DNA of 64,000 nt, from positions 133,341,241 through 133,405,240 of the forward strand of contig OY282559.1 of assembly GCA_958295665.1 (NCBI GenBank), read 5' to 3'. Below, in pieces: positions 30,001-42,083 of the stretch. The first letter of the stretch is position 1; each line of letters starts with the position of its first letter. The position numbers and the translations under genes were made by a program. Source of the stretch: Tipula vernalis. Its lineage: Eukaryota; Arthropoda; Insecta; Diptera; Tipulidae. The notes below the pieces were generated by a model. That model ran no database searches and was not told the DNA's origin. It saw only the letters and a list, made by a program, of their open reading frames with translations.

Positions 30001-33000
30001 CACAGCTTAAAAGCCTTTTTACCTCTAATAACGTCACCAAGCCAAGCATTACAGAGGAATAAATTAAATGTGTACACATATCCACTTTAGCCTAAAGTTG
30101 AATGCTCTTTCTATCACCTTCATCGCTGTTTAAACAACTTAATGAAATTTTTCTGTCGTTGCGCACTTAATTGTTTTTAACCATAATTTTCATTTATCTT
30201 ACAAAAAAATAAATTATTAATTATAATTAACCCCGGAAATAATTAAATTACCCAGGCAAACATATAAAGTAAAAAAAAAAAAAAATTAATTAATTTAATT
30301 ATCGTCAAGTCATTCTACAGGAAAATTGATATCATCTCTATTATCACACTTACACTATTTTATGCATTGTCATATTTTCTCTATATATTTTAATCTCTTA
30401 TCTGCACTTGATCAATATGACTTTGTTGAAGATAGAGGAGACTGAGACATGAAAAAAAAATGTAAAAAATAGTCACCATCATCATCAATCAACACGAAGA
30501 AGAAAATATTTGTATGAATACGAAAAGAAAAGTAAACTTCCTCATTTTACTTCAGCAACCATTAAAACACGAAAAAAACAAAAACAAAAGAAAACATAAT
30601 TTTCCCATCAGATCATCATCTTACAATATACTTATACTATATACCGAGAGTTCATTCTACATGGATGAGATTTTCTTTATTACTTTAATACATTCAACCT
30701 TTACTAATTATTTCCTTATATGATCGCGCGCGATACAACAATTATTTTTGTTTTTGTTTTTAAGACAACATTTTCGTTTTATTGTTTGCAAAATTTGCCG
30801 TTTTGTAGATCGATCATGATCGACTCCTTCATACATGTGCACGATCCTATCTATACATGAGCATCGGTATACATTGTGAAAGTGAAAGTTATTTATTTAT
30901 AAACCATACATACTATATTGTATGTAATGTAAAAGGAAAATTATTGCGATCATAATTATTAATTTTAGTATGATCGTGCGATCATCGATCATCCATTTTT
31001 TTTGTTCTGTTATTGTTACTTTTACAAAGTCATTTCGCTTTTTTATTATTATTATTATTATTATTAATAATTACATGACATAAACGTATTTATTATTTCG
31101 TTCTAGCTTAACGCCTTTTAATTATTATTAAGAATAAACGCGATCGTACATTTGTAGATAAATGATCGTTGACGTAATTCTGAGACGCTTCACTAATAAA
31201 TAACCAACAATTATATTTGTTCACATGAAATTTAATAAATATTTAAATGATTGATTGATTTATATTTCATGATCGCGCATACCTATATATATAATTATTT
31301 GTAATCGATCTTTTGATCGCGATCAATCAAATATTTTATTTTGGTAAAAATAATTTTTATTTCTTCTTATATGATATTATGTATGTGATGATCTTCGACC
31401 GTTATTTATTTGATTGAAACTTTTATTGTAAAATTGTAACAGGTACACATTTTTTTTTGTATTGTTTTGAAGATCACATTTACATATATTATATGATCAA
31501 TTTTGATTGAATAGAAAATTGTGTGCGCCGCATTTTACAATATTCAGTGTCATTTAGAAGCAATGGAGGAAGATTAAATTTATAAACGACTGACAGGTGA
31601 AAGTTCTATACATAAGAACGTATACCAGGCAATAGAAGATCGCGATCATTATATTTTCCGCATCCAAATGCAAATGCATATAACTGTATATTCGATTCTG
31701 TCAAAATTCAATATATCTGCGCGCGTCCATAAAAAGTCATTTATTTTGTGTGCGCGAAACACAACCAAACAGTTAACATTGACTTCCTTCTAATTGTAAA
31801 TCAAAAATCACATAAGATATATGTGTATATAGCATTCAACAGGTACTTGTTACACAACAAATCAACCAAAACCAAAACCAAACGAAAAAAATAAAAATAT
31901 ATAAAATTCTTGTGATATAAGACAACGACCGTTTTGAAGATCAAGATTAAATAACAACAACAACAACAACAACGACGAAAATTAAATACATATAATTGAT
32001 TTACGAGTAAAGTTACAAGTGCAAAATGGCGGAGTAATGTCTATCGCGCAGCAATTAAAAAATATCTTCCGCCAACTTCTAGCCTCACTAACAAAAAAAA
32101 AAAAAAAAATAAACCGCGAAGACCAATTAAAATCCAAAAAAGTTTCGCGAAAGTATTTTTTTTTTTTGTAACGTTTATTATACAGGTTACAAAATCGCTA
32201 CTGTCACCAATTTCCAATTGTTTTGTCATTCAAAAAATCCATAAAAAAGTTTGTTTTTGTATTTTGTGTGCGCGCGCGCTGCTTTAAGAAAAATGTAAGA
32301 CAAGTATTTCTCTTCTTATATTTCGTCGATCGATTCTTATAAGAAAGGGGCGCGCGCGCACATGTACAAAATTCAATTAAATTTTTTTGTTTGTTTTATT
32401 TTTTTTTTGTTTTTTTTTATACAACAAAAGTCCAGGAAGTGACAACGAACTACATAGTAGAAAACCCATTTCTCCTCTAAGTACGAGTAAATGTAATGTC
32501 TGTCTGTCTGTTTGTCTGTCTTTCTCTGTAAAATTCTATAAGACGTTAACATTTTGTTTAGATTTTTTTTTTTTTTGTGTTTGGTTTTTCGATTTTTCAA
32601 ACCACAAACAATATGACAATAGGAAAAGTATTTCGCGATGAATCGCCACCACATGCGCTAAGTGTGAAACAAAGGTGTTTAACTTTCGTGCACACGCACT
32701 CTCTCTCCGATAATTACTTTCATTATTTTTTTTATTTTTTTTGTTTAAAGTTTTTATTTGAACGGTTAAATTTGTCAATCATCCGGGGAATTATTCGAAA
32801 AACTATAAACGCGTCACCTAAACAATAGAAGTCTCACTTTTCAATTATTTCGTTTAAGTGTTTTGGACTGTGGCGTTTGGAATATTTTTATGTTAATTGG
32901 ATATCGTAATGGTTAATTATGTGTTTTTCTTTAATTTAGGTGTGCGATCGCGTTTTTTATTGGTCAACACAATAATTATTGTAAATATGAAATGTGTTTT

Positions 33001-34040
33001 TACATTTGTTGTTGTTGTGCGCGAGTTTTTTTTTGTCATTTTCACTTTTTAATTATTGTTTTGGGGCAATTTAGTTTTATTTGCAGTTTAATGAAATTGA
33101 AAGAATTTTGTATTGTCTATTATTTGATGTTATTGGTCAAAGAAACTTTTCTCACTCAACATACTTGGGTTGGTTGAACCTTTACATAAAGAAAATATTT
33201 TTGAAGGGTATCGAACATCCAAGGTAATAGAAACCATGTACATTGGTACAATATATGATTAAAAGTTGATCTAGTTTTATTAATTACTTCGAAATTATTG
33301 AGAATTCTCAAGTTATATTCGAAGTTTGTGATATTTTTTGCGAGTTTTTTAGAAATTTGCATGACGCTCATTTATGTCAGTAAAGATTCGAGTTCAAAAA
33401 TAATTTTTGAACTTCTAGATTTTAAGAACTATCATGTATCAATTAGAAAAATGTCTTTTATAGGTAATATCATATTGTACCCCGACTTAGGGTTCTACCC
33501 TGACGAACCATAAAAATTAGAAATCAATCACATGTTGTTTTGTCTTTTGTTAAAGCATGTCATCATTATGGTAATCCAGTCAATGTTGAGTATGACGTTT
33601 ATTTATTTAAAATAAACTAAAATTACAAATTAAATAATTTTATTTACAATCAATATTGGCTTTAACAAATAAAAAACGAATTTATTCAAAACATTGAATA
33701 AATTTAAATTACCGGTACAATTTAATTGTTAAGACACTTGTAAATGAAGAATTACTAAATTTACTGGTGAACGATAAAAGTTTTTATCAGTAGAGAGTCT
33801 TTAAATGAAAATATATGTTTATCTGTAGGAACCGAAGAAACTTTAGTACAAGGACAAATTTTTTTTTTGTAAAAACTGAAATTTGTCGATATCCAGATAT
33901 CATTACCGCCAGTTCATGGCGATTAATGGCTTGCCAAATACATACCATGTCCCTAAACTAGTTTAGTTTAAAAATGTATGTTCGATATTTTTAAAGAAAG
34001 GCAACGTCGAAAACTATTAAGGTGCCCTGCAGGATTTAAG
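30001..34040. other. AT-rich desert with a GATC/CGCG-rich island
   Basis: No coding region is recognisable. From about 30720 to 32360 the words GATCG, CGATC, GATCGCGATC and CGCGCGCG are far denser than expected in such AT-rich DNA (examples at 30723, 30810, 30960, 31310, 31638, 32268, 32350). The same character recurs at 52.4-53.9 and 60.1-61.2 kb. A GTCT microsatellite sits at about 32499-32523 and several A or T runs are present. The island could be regulatory or untranslated sequence of a host gene outside the window. I cannot tell which. Confidence 0.45.
32499..32523 (+). repeat. GTCT microsatellite
   Basis: GTCTGTCTGTCTGTTTGTCT continues to GTCTTTC, an imperfect tetranucleotide repeat of about six units. 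Confidence 0.85.
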
Positions 34041-34051
34041 CCTGTACTCCC

Positions 34052-34072
34052 TATCCCGCCCCCCCCCCCCTC
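34052..34072 (+). repeat. Poly-C tract
   Basis: CCCG followed by about twelve C's and TCAAAAATCAG. Such C runs are rare in this AT-rich window. Similar runs at about 54851, 55717 and 56082 sit at comparable places of a repeat, and the downstream words (CA...ATCATTTCTTTGTTAAA against ACTTTATTTGTTAAA) are alike. Confidence 0.8.
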
Positions 34073-34322
34073 AAAAATCAGTATCATTTCTTTGTTAAAA
34101 AATCCACCTCGGATTTATTTCAAAAAGAATTTTGACGCTTTTTGATGGAAGTCGTCTCTGATGGAATGAAAGTAAATGATTTGATATGGAGGAGGCGACA
34201 GATGATGCTTGTATATTAAAAAAAAAATTCAAAGCGAATATTTGACATTATTTGTTTAGATCTTCAATTCTAGTCCGGTTCATAACATTCTGAACGCCTT
34301 GCAGAAGTCATTTTCTTCTTTA

Positions 34323-34363
34323 TAAGCTCAGTTGGGAAGAGCGTTAAACTGAAGATCTAAAGG
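34323..34363 (+). pseudogene. tRNA-Phe-like fragment 1
   Basis: TAAGCTCAGTTGGGAAGAGCG is followed by TTAAACTGAAGATCTAAAGG. This matches the D arm, anticodon arm (with the GAA anticodon in CTGAAGA) and variable region of eukaryotic tRNA-Phe. The acceptor stem and T arm are not present: the match ends in a T run. It is therefore a truncated tRNA gene or the head of a tRNA-derived SINE. Confidence 0.72.
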
Positions 34364-34699
34364 TTTTTTTTTCTAGAACAAAATATTGGAAAATATTTTT
34401 TGGGGTTAGAACCAAATTTAATCTAAACGGGCTTCATTAATCGATATTGCTACATCCCATTTTGTGTATTATGGAAGATAATAAAATTTTTTGAAATCAA
34501 ATCTGATGAAATAAAAAAAATAAAAAAATCGGGCCTAAATAGGCAATTATTGGATTGGTGAGAAAAAAATTGAAGCAATTATATACCATTAGTTGATGGG
34601 GTTAAAATAATAGACTTTATTGCTAAATTTAAGTAGATTTTGTGGTACTTACTTCTTTGTTATTTAAGGAGAGGCGAAAGTTCTTTGTTACATGACAAA
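34364..34699. other. AT-rich DNA between the two tRNA-like fragments
   Basis: No frame or repeat is recognisable. Together with its flanking fragments it may represent the bodies of tRNA-derived retroelements, but it has no clear internal duplication. Confidence 0.35.
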
Positions 34700-34744
34700 C
34701 CGAAATAGCTCAGTTGAGACTTGGAAGAGCGTTAGATTGAAGAT
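34700..34744 (+). pseudogene. tRNA-Phe-like fragment 2
   Basis: CCGAAATAGCTCAGTTGAGA is followed by CTTGGAAGAGCG and TTAGATTGAAGAT. It includes the end of the acceptor stem (CCGAAAT), the D arm with a five-base insertion (GACTT) in the loop, and the anticodon loop with TGAAGAT. It stops right after the anticodon. The GAA anticodon again points to tRNA-Phe. It cannot fold into a functional tRNA. Confidence 0.75.
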
Positions 34745-34754
34745 ATTGCAGACT

Positions 34755-35505
34755 TAAAAAAATATTGCTTATGTAATGTAAATTGCATTACCCAGTTAAA
34801 GGCTGTATTACAAAATAATACAAACCTTGCATTAAAAAAGATTTAATACAATTTGCATTAATTTGTAATACGGCAATTACATTCAATTTTAGTGCAACAT
34901 TCCATTAGAATCGAAAGCAAGTTGTAGAAGAACCGTCAATCAACTGCATTAAAATTTATCAAAGACTGCATTAATAAAATATTTTAGAAATATTAAATTT
35001 TCCGGGGCTTGGTAATTTGGCCTTTGTTTTTGTTGCCTTGATGATCGAAATCTCAGTTTACTTTAAAAAATCAAACATTCGTTTAAGGTAATAAATTATA
35101 AATTCAGAACTGAAAAGCTTACATTTAACGTAATAGACATTTTCGAATTCAGAAAATCCAATTATTTTATTTGTCATTTAGTCGGTTTGATTTAGTGAAT
35201 TTTATACCAGTAATGCAAAACTCGTTCATGATCTTATTATTCATATATACATTTAAGTCCGCTTGTTTTAGCGAATTTTATGTTGGTATAATTTTTCAAT
35301 TTGAGCAGGTTGCTTTAAAATGTTTAATAGTTGTATTAAAAATATTTTGTAATGCAAATACTGCTTTAGAAATCCTCATAATTGCATTAAAATTTATTTT
35401 AACGCAACCATACTTTACAATTTAATAATATGTAAGTTGCATTACATAAGTCGTAATGCAAGGCTTGCATTAAAAATTAAAGTTATTTTTTCAACTGTGT
35501 ACCTA
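34755..35505. mobile_element. TGCATTA-rich inverted-repeat element
   Basis: Within about 750 bases the word TGCATTA, or its complement TAATGCA, occurs more than a dozen times. The left side has CTTATGTAATGTAAATT at 34768 and the right side its inverted counterpart ending GCATTACATAAG at about 35450. The right edge, ATTTTTTCAACTGTG, resembles the ends of small insect DNA elements. No transposase is present. I read it as a non-autonomous foldback-type element with uncertain boundaries. The minor frame 35171-35425 has no motif. Confidence 0.5.
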
Positions 35506-37589
35506 CTTACCATTCTCCTTCATATATTTGCTATAATAGTAATCTAAATATTATTTCATCGAGATCTGTCTTACCTGCAAATAAAAAATAAATAAAAGGA
35601 ATAATTAGTAAATTAATAAAATCATCGTTTATATGATTACAAGCACAACATGATGAAAAACTGTTGTGAAATATTCTCTTTTTGAGTATTTGAGCTGAAG
35701 GTAATACAGTCAAAAAAATGTGGACTAGAATAGCTTTTGGTTAGAATAGCGGCAGAATAGGGTTTGTTGGTTTGTTTTTTGATCGAAATGTCATCGTACA
35801 CCTGCATGTTGACTCCAGAGCTCCAGTCAAAAACAGTTCAGTCAAAAAAAAAAAAAAAAAAGAATGGAGTTTCGGTCAAAAATTAAAAGATAACTCAGTC
35901 AATATATTTTTAGTCTGAAAAGTCTTTTCAGAAGATAGTTCAACCAAAAAACTAAAAAAGCATTCACAAGCCAAAACTTTTTTGTCTGAGAATTTTTTGA
36001 GTTTTTGATTAAGAATATTTTATTTTGGAAAATGGAAATTTTCATTCTAATTTTAAAATTTAATTTCCCCTTTTACAGAACATTTTGAAATTAAACCTTA
36101 ATTTTCCATATTTTATGAGTCGCTCATCAGCCAATTGTGACAGAAATACCTTTCTGGAAGGTTGTTTAGTGCGAGAGTCAGTTAAACAGTTTTCTGACAG
36201 AAACCCCTTTTTTTTGGACTGAAGTTCCTTTTTCAAAGGAGCTTTAATCACATTAGTTGACTTTTCAAATGGAATTTTAGTCAAAAATCCAAAAAGAATG
36301 CCTCTCAAAAGGAATTTTAGTCAAAAATCCCAAAAGAATGCCTCTTTGACTAGAGCACATTTTTAGTTTTTTGGTTGAACCTTCTAAAAAGGCGTTTTAA
36401 TTCCGAACTACTTAGTTACCTTCTAATTTTGAAATGAAACTCCTTCCAGTTTTTTATTGAAATGACCGTTATTCCCGGCGACAAAGCATTTATATGACTG
36501 AAAAACTAATCAACAGAAAAAAGGCCTCATCACTGAATTGACCTCTGCAAAACTGACGTCACTTGCAAAGGGATTTTGTAACAGCTTTAGGCTTTTAGAG
36601 CTTCTCGAATGTTGATGAACACTACACTTCTTGAATCACAAGACATCTTTAAACTGCTCTGCAATTTGACCACACGCTCAAAAACATGGTTGGCTTGAGG
36701 TTTTAGAAAAAATGTGAAGTACTTTTAACTATAAATAGTTTACTGAAAATTGGTCTATATTTTGCGATAATGGGCAAATACTAGATAATGTAGCAAATCG
36801 CAAATCGAGAAATACGACTATTTGATCAATTTAATCAAGCAGATTTTCATTTAAATGTAATTTTTGCCCAAATTTTATTTGGTTCCCAATTAGTTTGTTA
36901 CTTAAAAAAATTGTTTGCTTGCTAGATAATTTAGTATTTGCTCTGATGTTAGTAATTTTGAAATTTCGACTAACCATTAATTCAAACTTTTCGATAGGTA
37001 TACAATTTTGAGGTCCAGGAAAATAACCCCTTGTGCCTCCCACCCTCTCGTCTCATAGCATCTGAATGTAACGATTCGCAAGTTATGGTGGAGAAGGAAG
37101 AAGCCCGGATAAACTAAAAATTTTTGTTTTATAAAAATGCTTAAAAAATGAATCTCCCCACCAAAAAATAAAAAATACAATATAAGTGCATAGGTCTTGA
37201 CTTTAAAGTAAGTAGTGCATCTGGCTTAATCAGAATAGCATAGTTTCATTCAAATCAAATCGTTGCAGTTCAATGAAATCTAACCGTACCAAATATTGAT
37301 TCTACCTAGTTCAAATGAAATCGATGTCTTGAATAGGATTGTTTGATCGTTTCACTCAAATCCACCGTTTTATTCAAATACTTCCCGGCCATTTCCACAA
37401 AAAATTCAGTATCAAGTACAGAAGAACCCAAATATTGAAAAAGGTTTTTCCTTGTTGTATCACTACTTCCTGCCAATACAAAATATGTAGTATGTATAAT
37501 ACTAGCCTTGTTTTGGTAATGCAGAGCTTTCTCATAAGTGACCGTTATTTCGCGTGTTACTCGTGGGATTAAATATGGTAAATACCGAA
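35506..37589. other. AT-rich spacer with AGTCAAAAA-rich segment
   Basis: No domain is recognisable. From 35700 to 36420 the word AGTCAAAAA and its variants recur on the plus strand in several spacings, including the exact 40 bp duplication at 36271-36350. The minus frame at 36060-36308 is that repeat read as lysine-rich codons. The rest is unremarkable. Confidence 0.5.
36271..36350 (+). repeat. 40 bp tandem duplication
   Basis: GGAATTTTAGTCAAAAATCC continuing through AAAGAATGCCTCT is present at 36271-36310 and directly again at 36311-36350 with only a few differences. Confidence 0.9.
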
Positions 37590-38725
37590 TCAAATAATAG
37601 ACAAACAAAACGAAATGAGAGTGACGCAATACTTAACCTCAAGGGGATGGGAGCCGGGGTTCAGAACGACACCTCATTTTTTCAGGAGCTCACAGATTTT
37701 GTAAAGGGGAACGGGACATCTCTGGGGGAGGCTTGCTGTAGACAGCCAGGCTACCATCTTTCACAATGATACTGAAAGAGGTAATTGAATGATATCGGCA
37801 GAAGAATTAGTATTCTGCAATGGTCTCTGCTTTAATCACCAGAGTGGATTAGTAGGAATTAAACAAACATCACCAATACTGTCCAGGTGGCCAGATTACA
37901 GCAGACGGATTATAAACTGACGGATGATAAAATACACATCTCTCCAAAGCAATGCTACTTCGATAAAACGAGACAAGTGGAGGAAGAGGAACTTAGGAAA
38001 TAAAATGCACGCCAAAAATGTAGACCACAATCAAGAGGCAAAGCAACAATTGCAACGAGATTTAAAGCGGCCTGGCAGATTTGGAAGAGGCGATTGGAAG
38101 CAGGCTGTTTCAGAGGATGAAAATTGAGCAGAAAATCCCTGTTTCATAAGCAAATATAAACCGGGTAAAGGTAAACGGATTATCTCTGGCCCGGTCAAGG
38201 AAATTCAGTAAAGGAATCAAACATTGAAGGAGCTAAGGCGAAGTTAGATAAACCCGAAAATACACCTATCAAAGCTTAGGGAATGAGAAGGAAGAAGATA
38301 CCACCCAAAATAAGGCTAAAATCTCTTTTAGTCAAACCGCAGATGGCCAAATTATGCACAAGTGTTTGGTGAAATCTGGAAAAATATCAACCCTGAAGCT
38401 GTGAATATGGAAGTAAAATCTGTATGTCGAGCCAGAACGGGAGAAGTCCCAACGGAACTTGAGCCCAAAACACTCGACTGCCCGGCTTTGGCCACCGCAA
38501 GGCAAAATATAAATACCCAACAGGAATAAGCAGGGCGTATTCATCAAATGTGGCGAAAAGGGTCATTTCAAGAAGGAATGTAAGGCGGAACCAAAATGCT
38601 TTCTCTGCACTGAACACGGAATTGCGCCTGAACATCTCAGACATGTAGCTGGGTTACCTGCTTGCCAAACCTCTAGGCAGCCCTGTAAGGGAATAATGCA
38701 GTTAAATGAAGGTCTTCTGAAAGAC
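37590..38725 (+). pseudogene. Non-LTR ORF1 (gag-like) relic
   Basis: The clearest part is at 38540-38730: FIKCGEKGHFKKECKAEPKCFLC, then HVAGLPACQTSRQ. These two zinc knuckles and the HVAG motif are typical of the C-terminus of ORF1 in R1, LOA and I-type elements. A third knuckle, broken by a frameshift (GFGHRKAKYKYP), lies just upstream. Before that, from about 37590, several frames show hydrophilic, Lys/Gln-rich stretches (for example 37924-38127) consistent with the variable N-terminal part. The protein binds the element RNA. Confidence 0.78.
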
Positions 38726-39425
38726 TAGGACGACGGATGCCCTACAAGATCTACTGAGGCTAGATGCAGGCGCAAACCTGTTGTTCATTAGAGAACAATA
38801 ACGGAACAAAGAGGAAACTGAATAGCACTCCGATAATCATAGACCCCGAATTCGATTATGACCGAGAGTTGTAATGAGCAAAAACAACACGTACAAGAGC
38901 TGCTACTTGACTTCTAACGAAGCAATTCACGATTTCCTAATGAAATAGGTGGCGCTCTCGTCGTCGCTTGAGTGGCGGTATACCTTTGAGAAGGCAGCGA
39001 GTTTAGGACTCACTATGATAAATGAGGGCAGAATGTCGACGTTCAGAAGACCGAGCTACGCCGAGAAGATATCAGAGTTCTCACGCGGTAGAACAAGACG
39101 CAACGTTTTGGAGAGTTGTAGAGGATTAACTGCTAGTGATCAGCAATATATTATCTTCAAATTGTGGAGCGAACCACGAGAACTCATTTGGGGTACAGGC
39201 AGTATTGTGCGAAACCGGCCGTGGGGACTCGGCTACAGAATTGTAATGCGCAAACATGAATCTCAGACGCTCAATCCCGTTACGGAAGCAAGAAAAATTT
39301 GGCAAATGGTGGACTTGCTGAAGAATAGATACTGATGAACTCCCCATCAGGCCTGACATCAGGCCTTGCGACTCTTACTGTTGATAAAGCAGAATTGGAG
39401 GCTAAAAGTCTTCTCTTTCATGTAT
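38700..39425 (+). pseudogene. Non-LTR ORF2 endonuclease relic
   Basis: The start of ORF2 reads QDLLRLDAGANLLFIREQ, matching the N-terminal strand with the conserved glutamate/glutamine pair. After frameshifts, the open stretch 38949-39335 gives YTFEKAASLGLTMINEGRMSTFRRPSYAE and LTASDQQYIIF. The latter is the catalytic SDH motif of apurinic-type endonucleases with the histidine replaced by glutamine, which would abolish cleavage. The core with the second catalytic aspartate/asparagine pair is partly lost. The C-terminal RPWGLGYRIVMRK block leads toward reverse transcriptase but the element stops before it. Confidence 0.8.
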
Positions 39426-42052
39426 TTCCATAATTTTTTTTGTCACTTAAATATGAATTGACGACATTGCAGGTTCGAATTATTTTGGTTCCAAAACTTC
39501 GGCCGGAACACCCTTCTTCTTGAAAAACATCAATTTTTGATTTATCCGCCACGCTCAATACTTTTCTTCTAACCATTTTATTGCCACAATGAATATTTTA
39601 TAATTAATTTGAAGTATTTTCTTAAATTTTTGAAATAAAATAAAAAAATTAGAAAAATATTAATGACGTACCTTTTACGAAATCAAAAGTTTATTGCTGA
39701 ATTTATTTTAAATCTAAAACGATGCTAACGGGTCTCTCAAAATACAAGATGTTGTTCTTAAACTACGTCACCACGGTACTCTGATTTCACAATTGAAAAC
39801 ACCATTCAAAATTTGACCGTTTTTAAAAAATTCAGGTGAACCTATTCATATAATTGTATGTGTGACATTTTTGTTAAAGTTTATTTCAAGACTTAACATT
39901 TCCTTCACTTGCGATGACAATATTTGTATTTCAGCCTTCTAATTTTTGTGGCAGAATAAATTCAAATTTATCAGCGGAGTTAAATTCATTTGGAAATGAA
40001 TTAATTTCGTTGATAAATTGGAATTTATTCCGCATCAATTTAATTCTTTTTCAATATAAATTAAATCCGCGATATTAAACTTTTAAAAGGTGAATTAAAT
40101 TCGTGCGAAATGATTCATATTAAAAATGAGATCAATTTCGCCATACAAAAGTTTTATGGCTGAATAGAAAACATGGTGAGGTAAACTATACTTTCTCGTC
40201 CAATGACTAACGGTGACGAATATTTCTGCGTGTATTTACACAAAATGGAAAAATAGAAGACTCTTGGTGCATTTTTGCTGGTTTAATTGTGATAAACCGA
40301 GGACAGAGAACTTTTCGTTTAATATACATAATTGAAAAGTTCAGTTTTATAGGCAATTTAGACTTTTGTCTAAAGTATAGTAGCTTCGACAGTAGCTTCG
40401 ACTTTCAAAGATTTTTTGAGATTCTCTATATTGACTGTATAAGATGCATGTATTCGGAATTTTACAAAATTTTCAATATTTTTGATATTATTCGAGTTTA
40501 GTAGCTAGGAGTTGAATTAAACATAGCACCGAGTTACATGATCCGACAAAGAAGAGATTCCCCAATTTTTGGATTTAAATATCGGAATTACCGACATTAT
40601 TCAATATTTTCGAGATTATTCGAGATTTGCAACGCCCATCAGAATCTTTGACTTTTCTATGAGTATTAAGATTATTCGAATCTATCCAGCAATTCCTTCG
40701 GAGCTTTTCGAGATTTGCATAGCCTTGAGTTACGTAAACCTAAGTTAAATTTGGAGGATGTTGAGATCCTGAGTATAATTTTGATTTGATCCAGATAGCA
40801 GCAATTTGAACGCAAAATGTTGCTTGATATCGAGATTATTCGCTACCTACTGGAAAGTTTATTAATGATAAGTTGCTGTAACATGATAAATTCACAGTAT
40901 TTAAACAGGCCACTTTCACAATATTTAAACAGACACAGTTAAATGTCCGCGTCACTGTCGTCTGGCCAACACAACTTTCTTAATCAATTAATAATGAATT
41001 TTCAAAATATTTAGCTAATTTAGGATTAGCTCCTCAAATCAGAGAACCAAAATTGTAAAGGAACAGAAATTAAAAACAAAAAAAAAAACGTTTTGAACAC
41101 CTACGGTAATTTTTTTAAACCATCATACACAAATATTAGTACAACAAGGTTTTAATCGAAGTGACACTTAAAAGGACTTTAAGCGTATTTCTGTATTTCC
41201 GGCGATTTCTAAGTAAGGTAAAAAATTCTCCAAAATACCCGGGAATTTTATTTGAAATTATTGGAACTCCCTTCGTAGGTAAAAATAGATGATACCTTGT
41301 CAAGGTTAAGTTGGCTTTATTGAATTGGAGTAAACTAGAGTAAAAGTTGTCACTTCTGTTTCCATCGAAGAAAGTTGCTCAGTTAAAATTAATGAGTGCA
41401 GACTTTTAAAGCGTCGATCAGCGAGCGGTCTACTGAAGTAGAGAATTTCAAAATAAATTTCTATGTGTGTCTTAACAAGATATTAAGCCGATCAAGTTTT
41501 GTCCCTCCTTGAGCTTGGGGAAACAAATTACCGAGTAAATGATACATATATCCGCACAGCAACGTATAAATTAGTGAATCATATATAATTTTAACTCTGT
41601 TTTCTTATTTAAGGTTATTGCTACTCACCATTAACCTTGTCTCTATATAGATAGAAACCTTGTACACACTATATCCATAATCGTTACAATCAGAAAAAAT
41701 CTTCCCACATATTGTTCCGCTTACTTATACAAATGCCCTAAAAATCTATTTACTAAACTAAAAAAAATGGCTAAATTCTCCCTTTATGAAGGGAATAAAA
41801 GTTCACTATGTACTAGGCAAACAAATCTCACGTTTCCACCTAATTAAAACCTATGAACCACATCACAAATATACACACGCATTAATGACGTAAAAAGCCC
41901 TTAATATGTAAACACAAAATTTATGTAAATTTTATCGAATGTATAAGCATAAATACCTACCTGTTGTTTACATAATACAATGTATGTATACACTTATGTA
42001 TAAGACAACAACAAAATATATGTTAGGCGGACAATTTTGATATGTCGAGTAA

Positions 42053-42083
<31 letters not shown>

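Larger units (their letters stand above)
37590..39425 (+). mobile_element. 5' half of a LOA/R1-like non-LTR retrotransposon
   Basis: The DNA is clearly richer in G and C than its surroundings. It reads as ORF1 (gag-like, ending in CCHC zinc knuckles) followed by the start of ORF2 with the apurinic-type endonuclease. Homology ends in the segment just before reverse transcriptase (ATLTVDKAELEAKSL, about 39362-39410), so the 3' half is absent. That is unusual, because non-LTR elements normally lose the 5' side. Numerous stops and shifts make it dead. It may be the same family as the element at 8005-10043, but the two do not overlap, so this cannot be shown here. Confidence 0.8.

Noticed and set aside
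34323..34744. Functional tRNA-Phe genes
   Set aside because: Both lack the T arm and 3' acceptor strand, and the second has a five-base insertion in the D loop.
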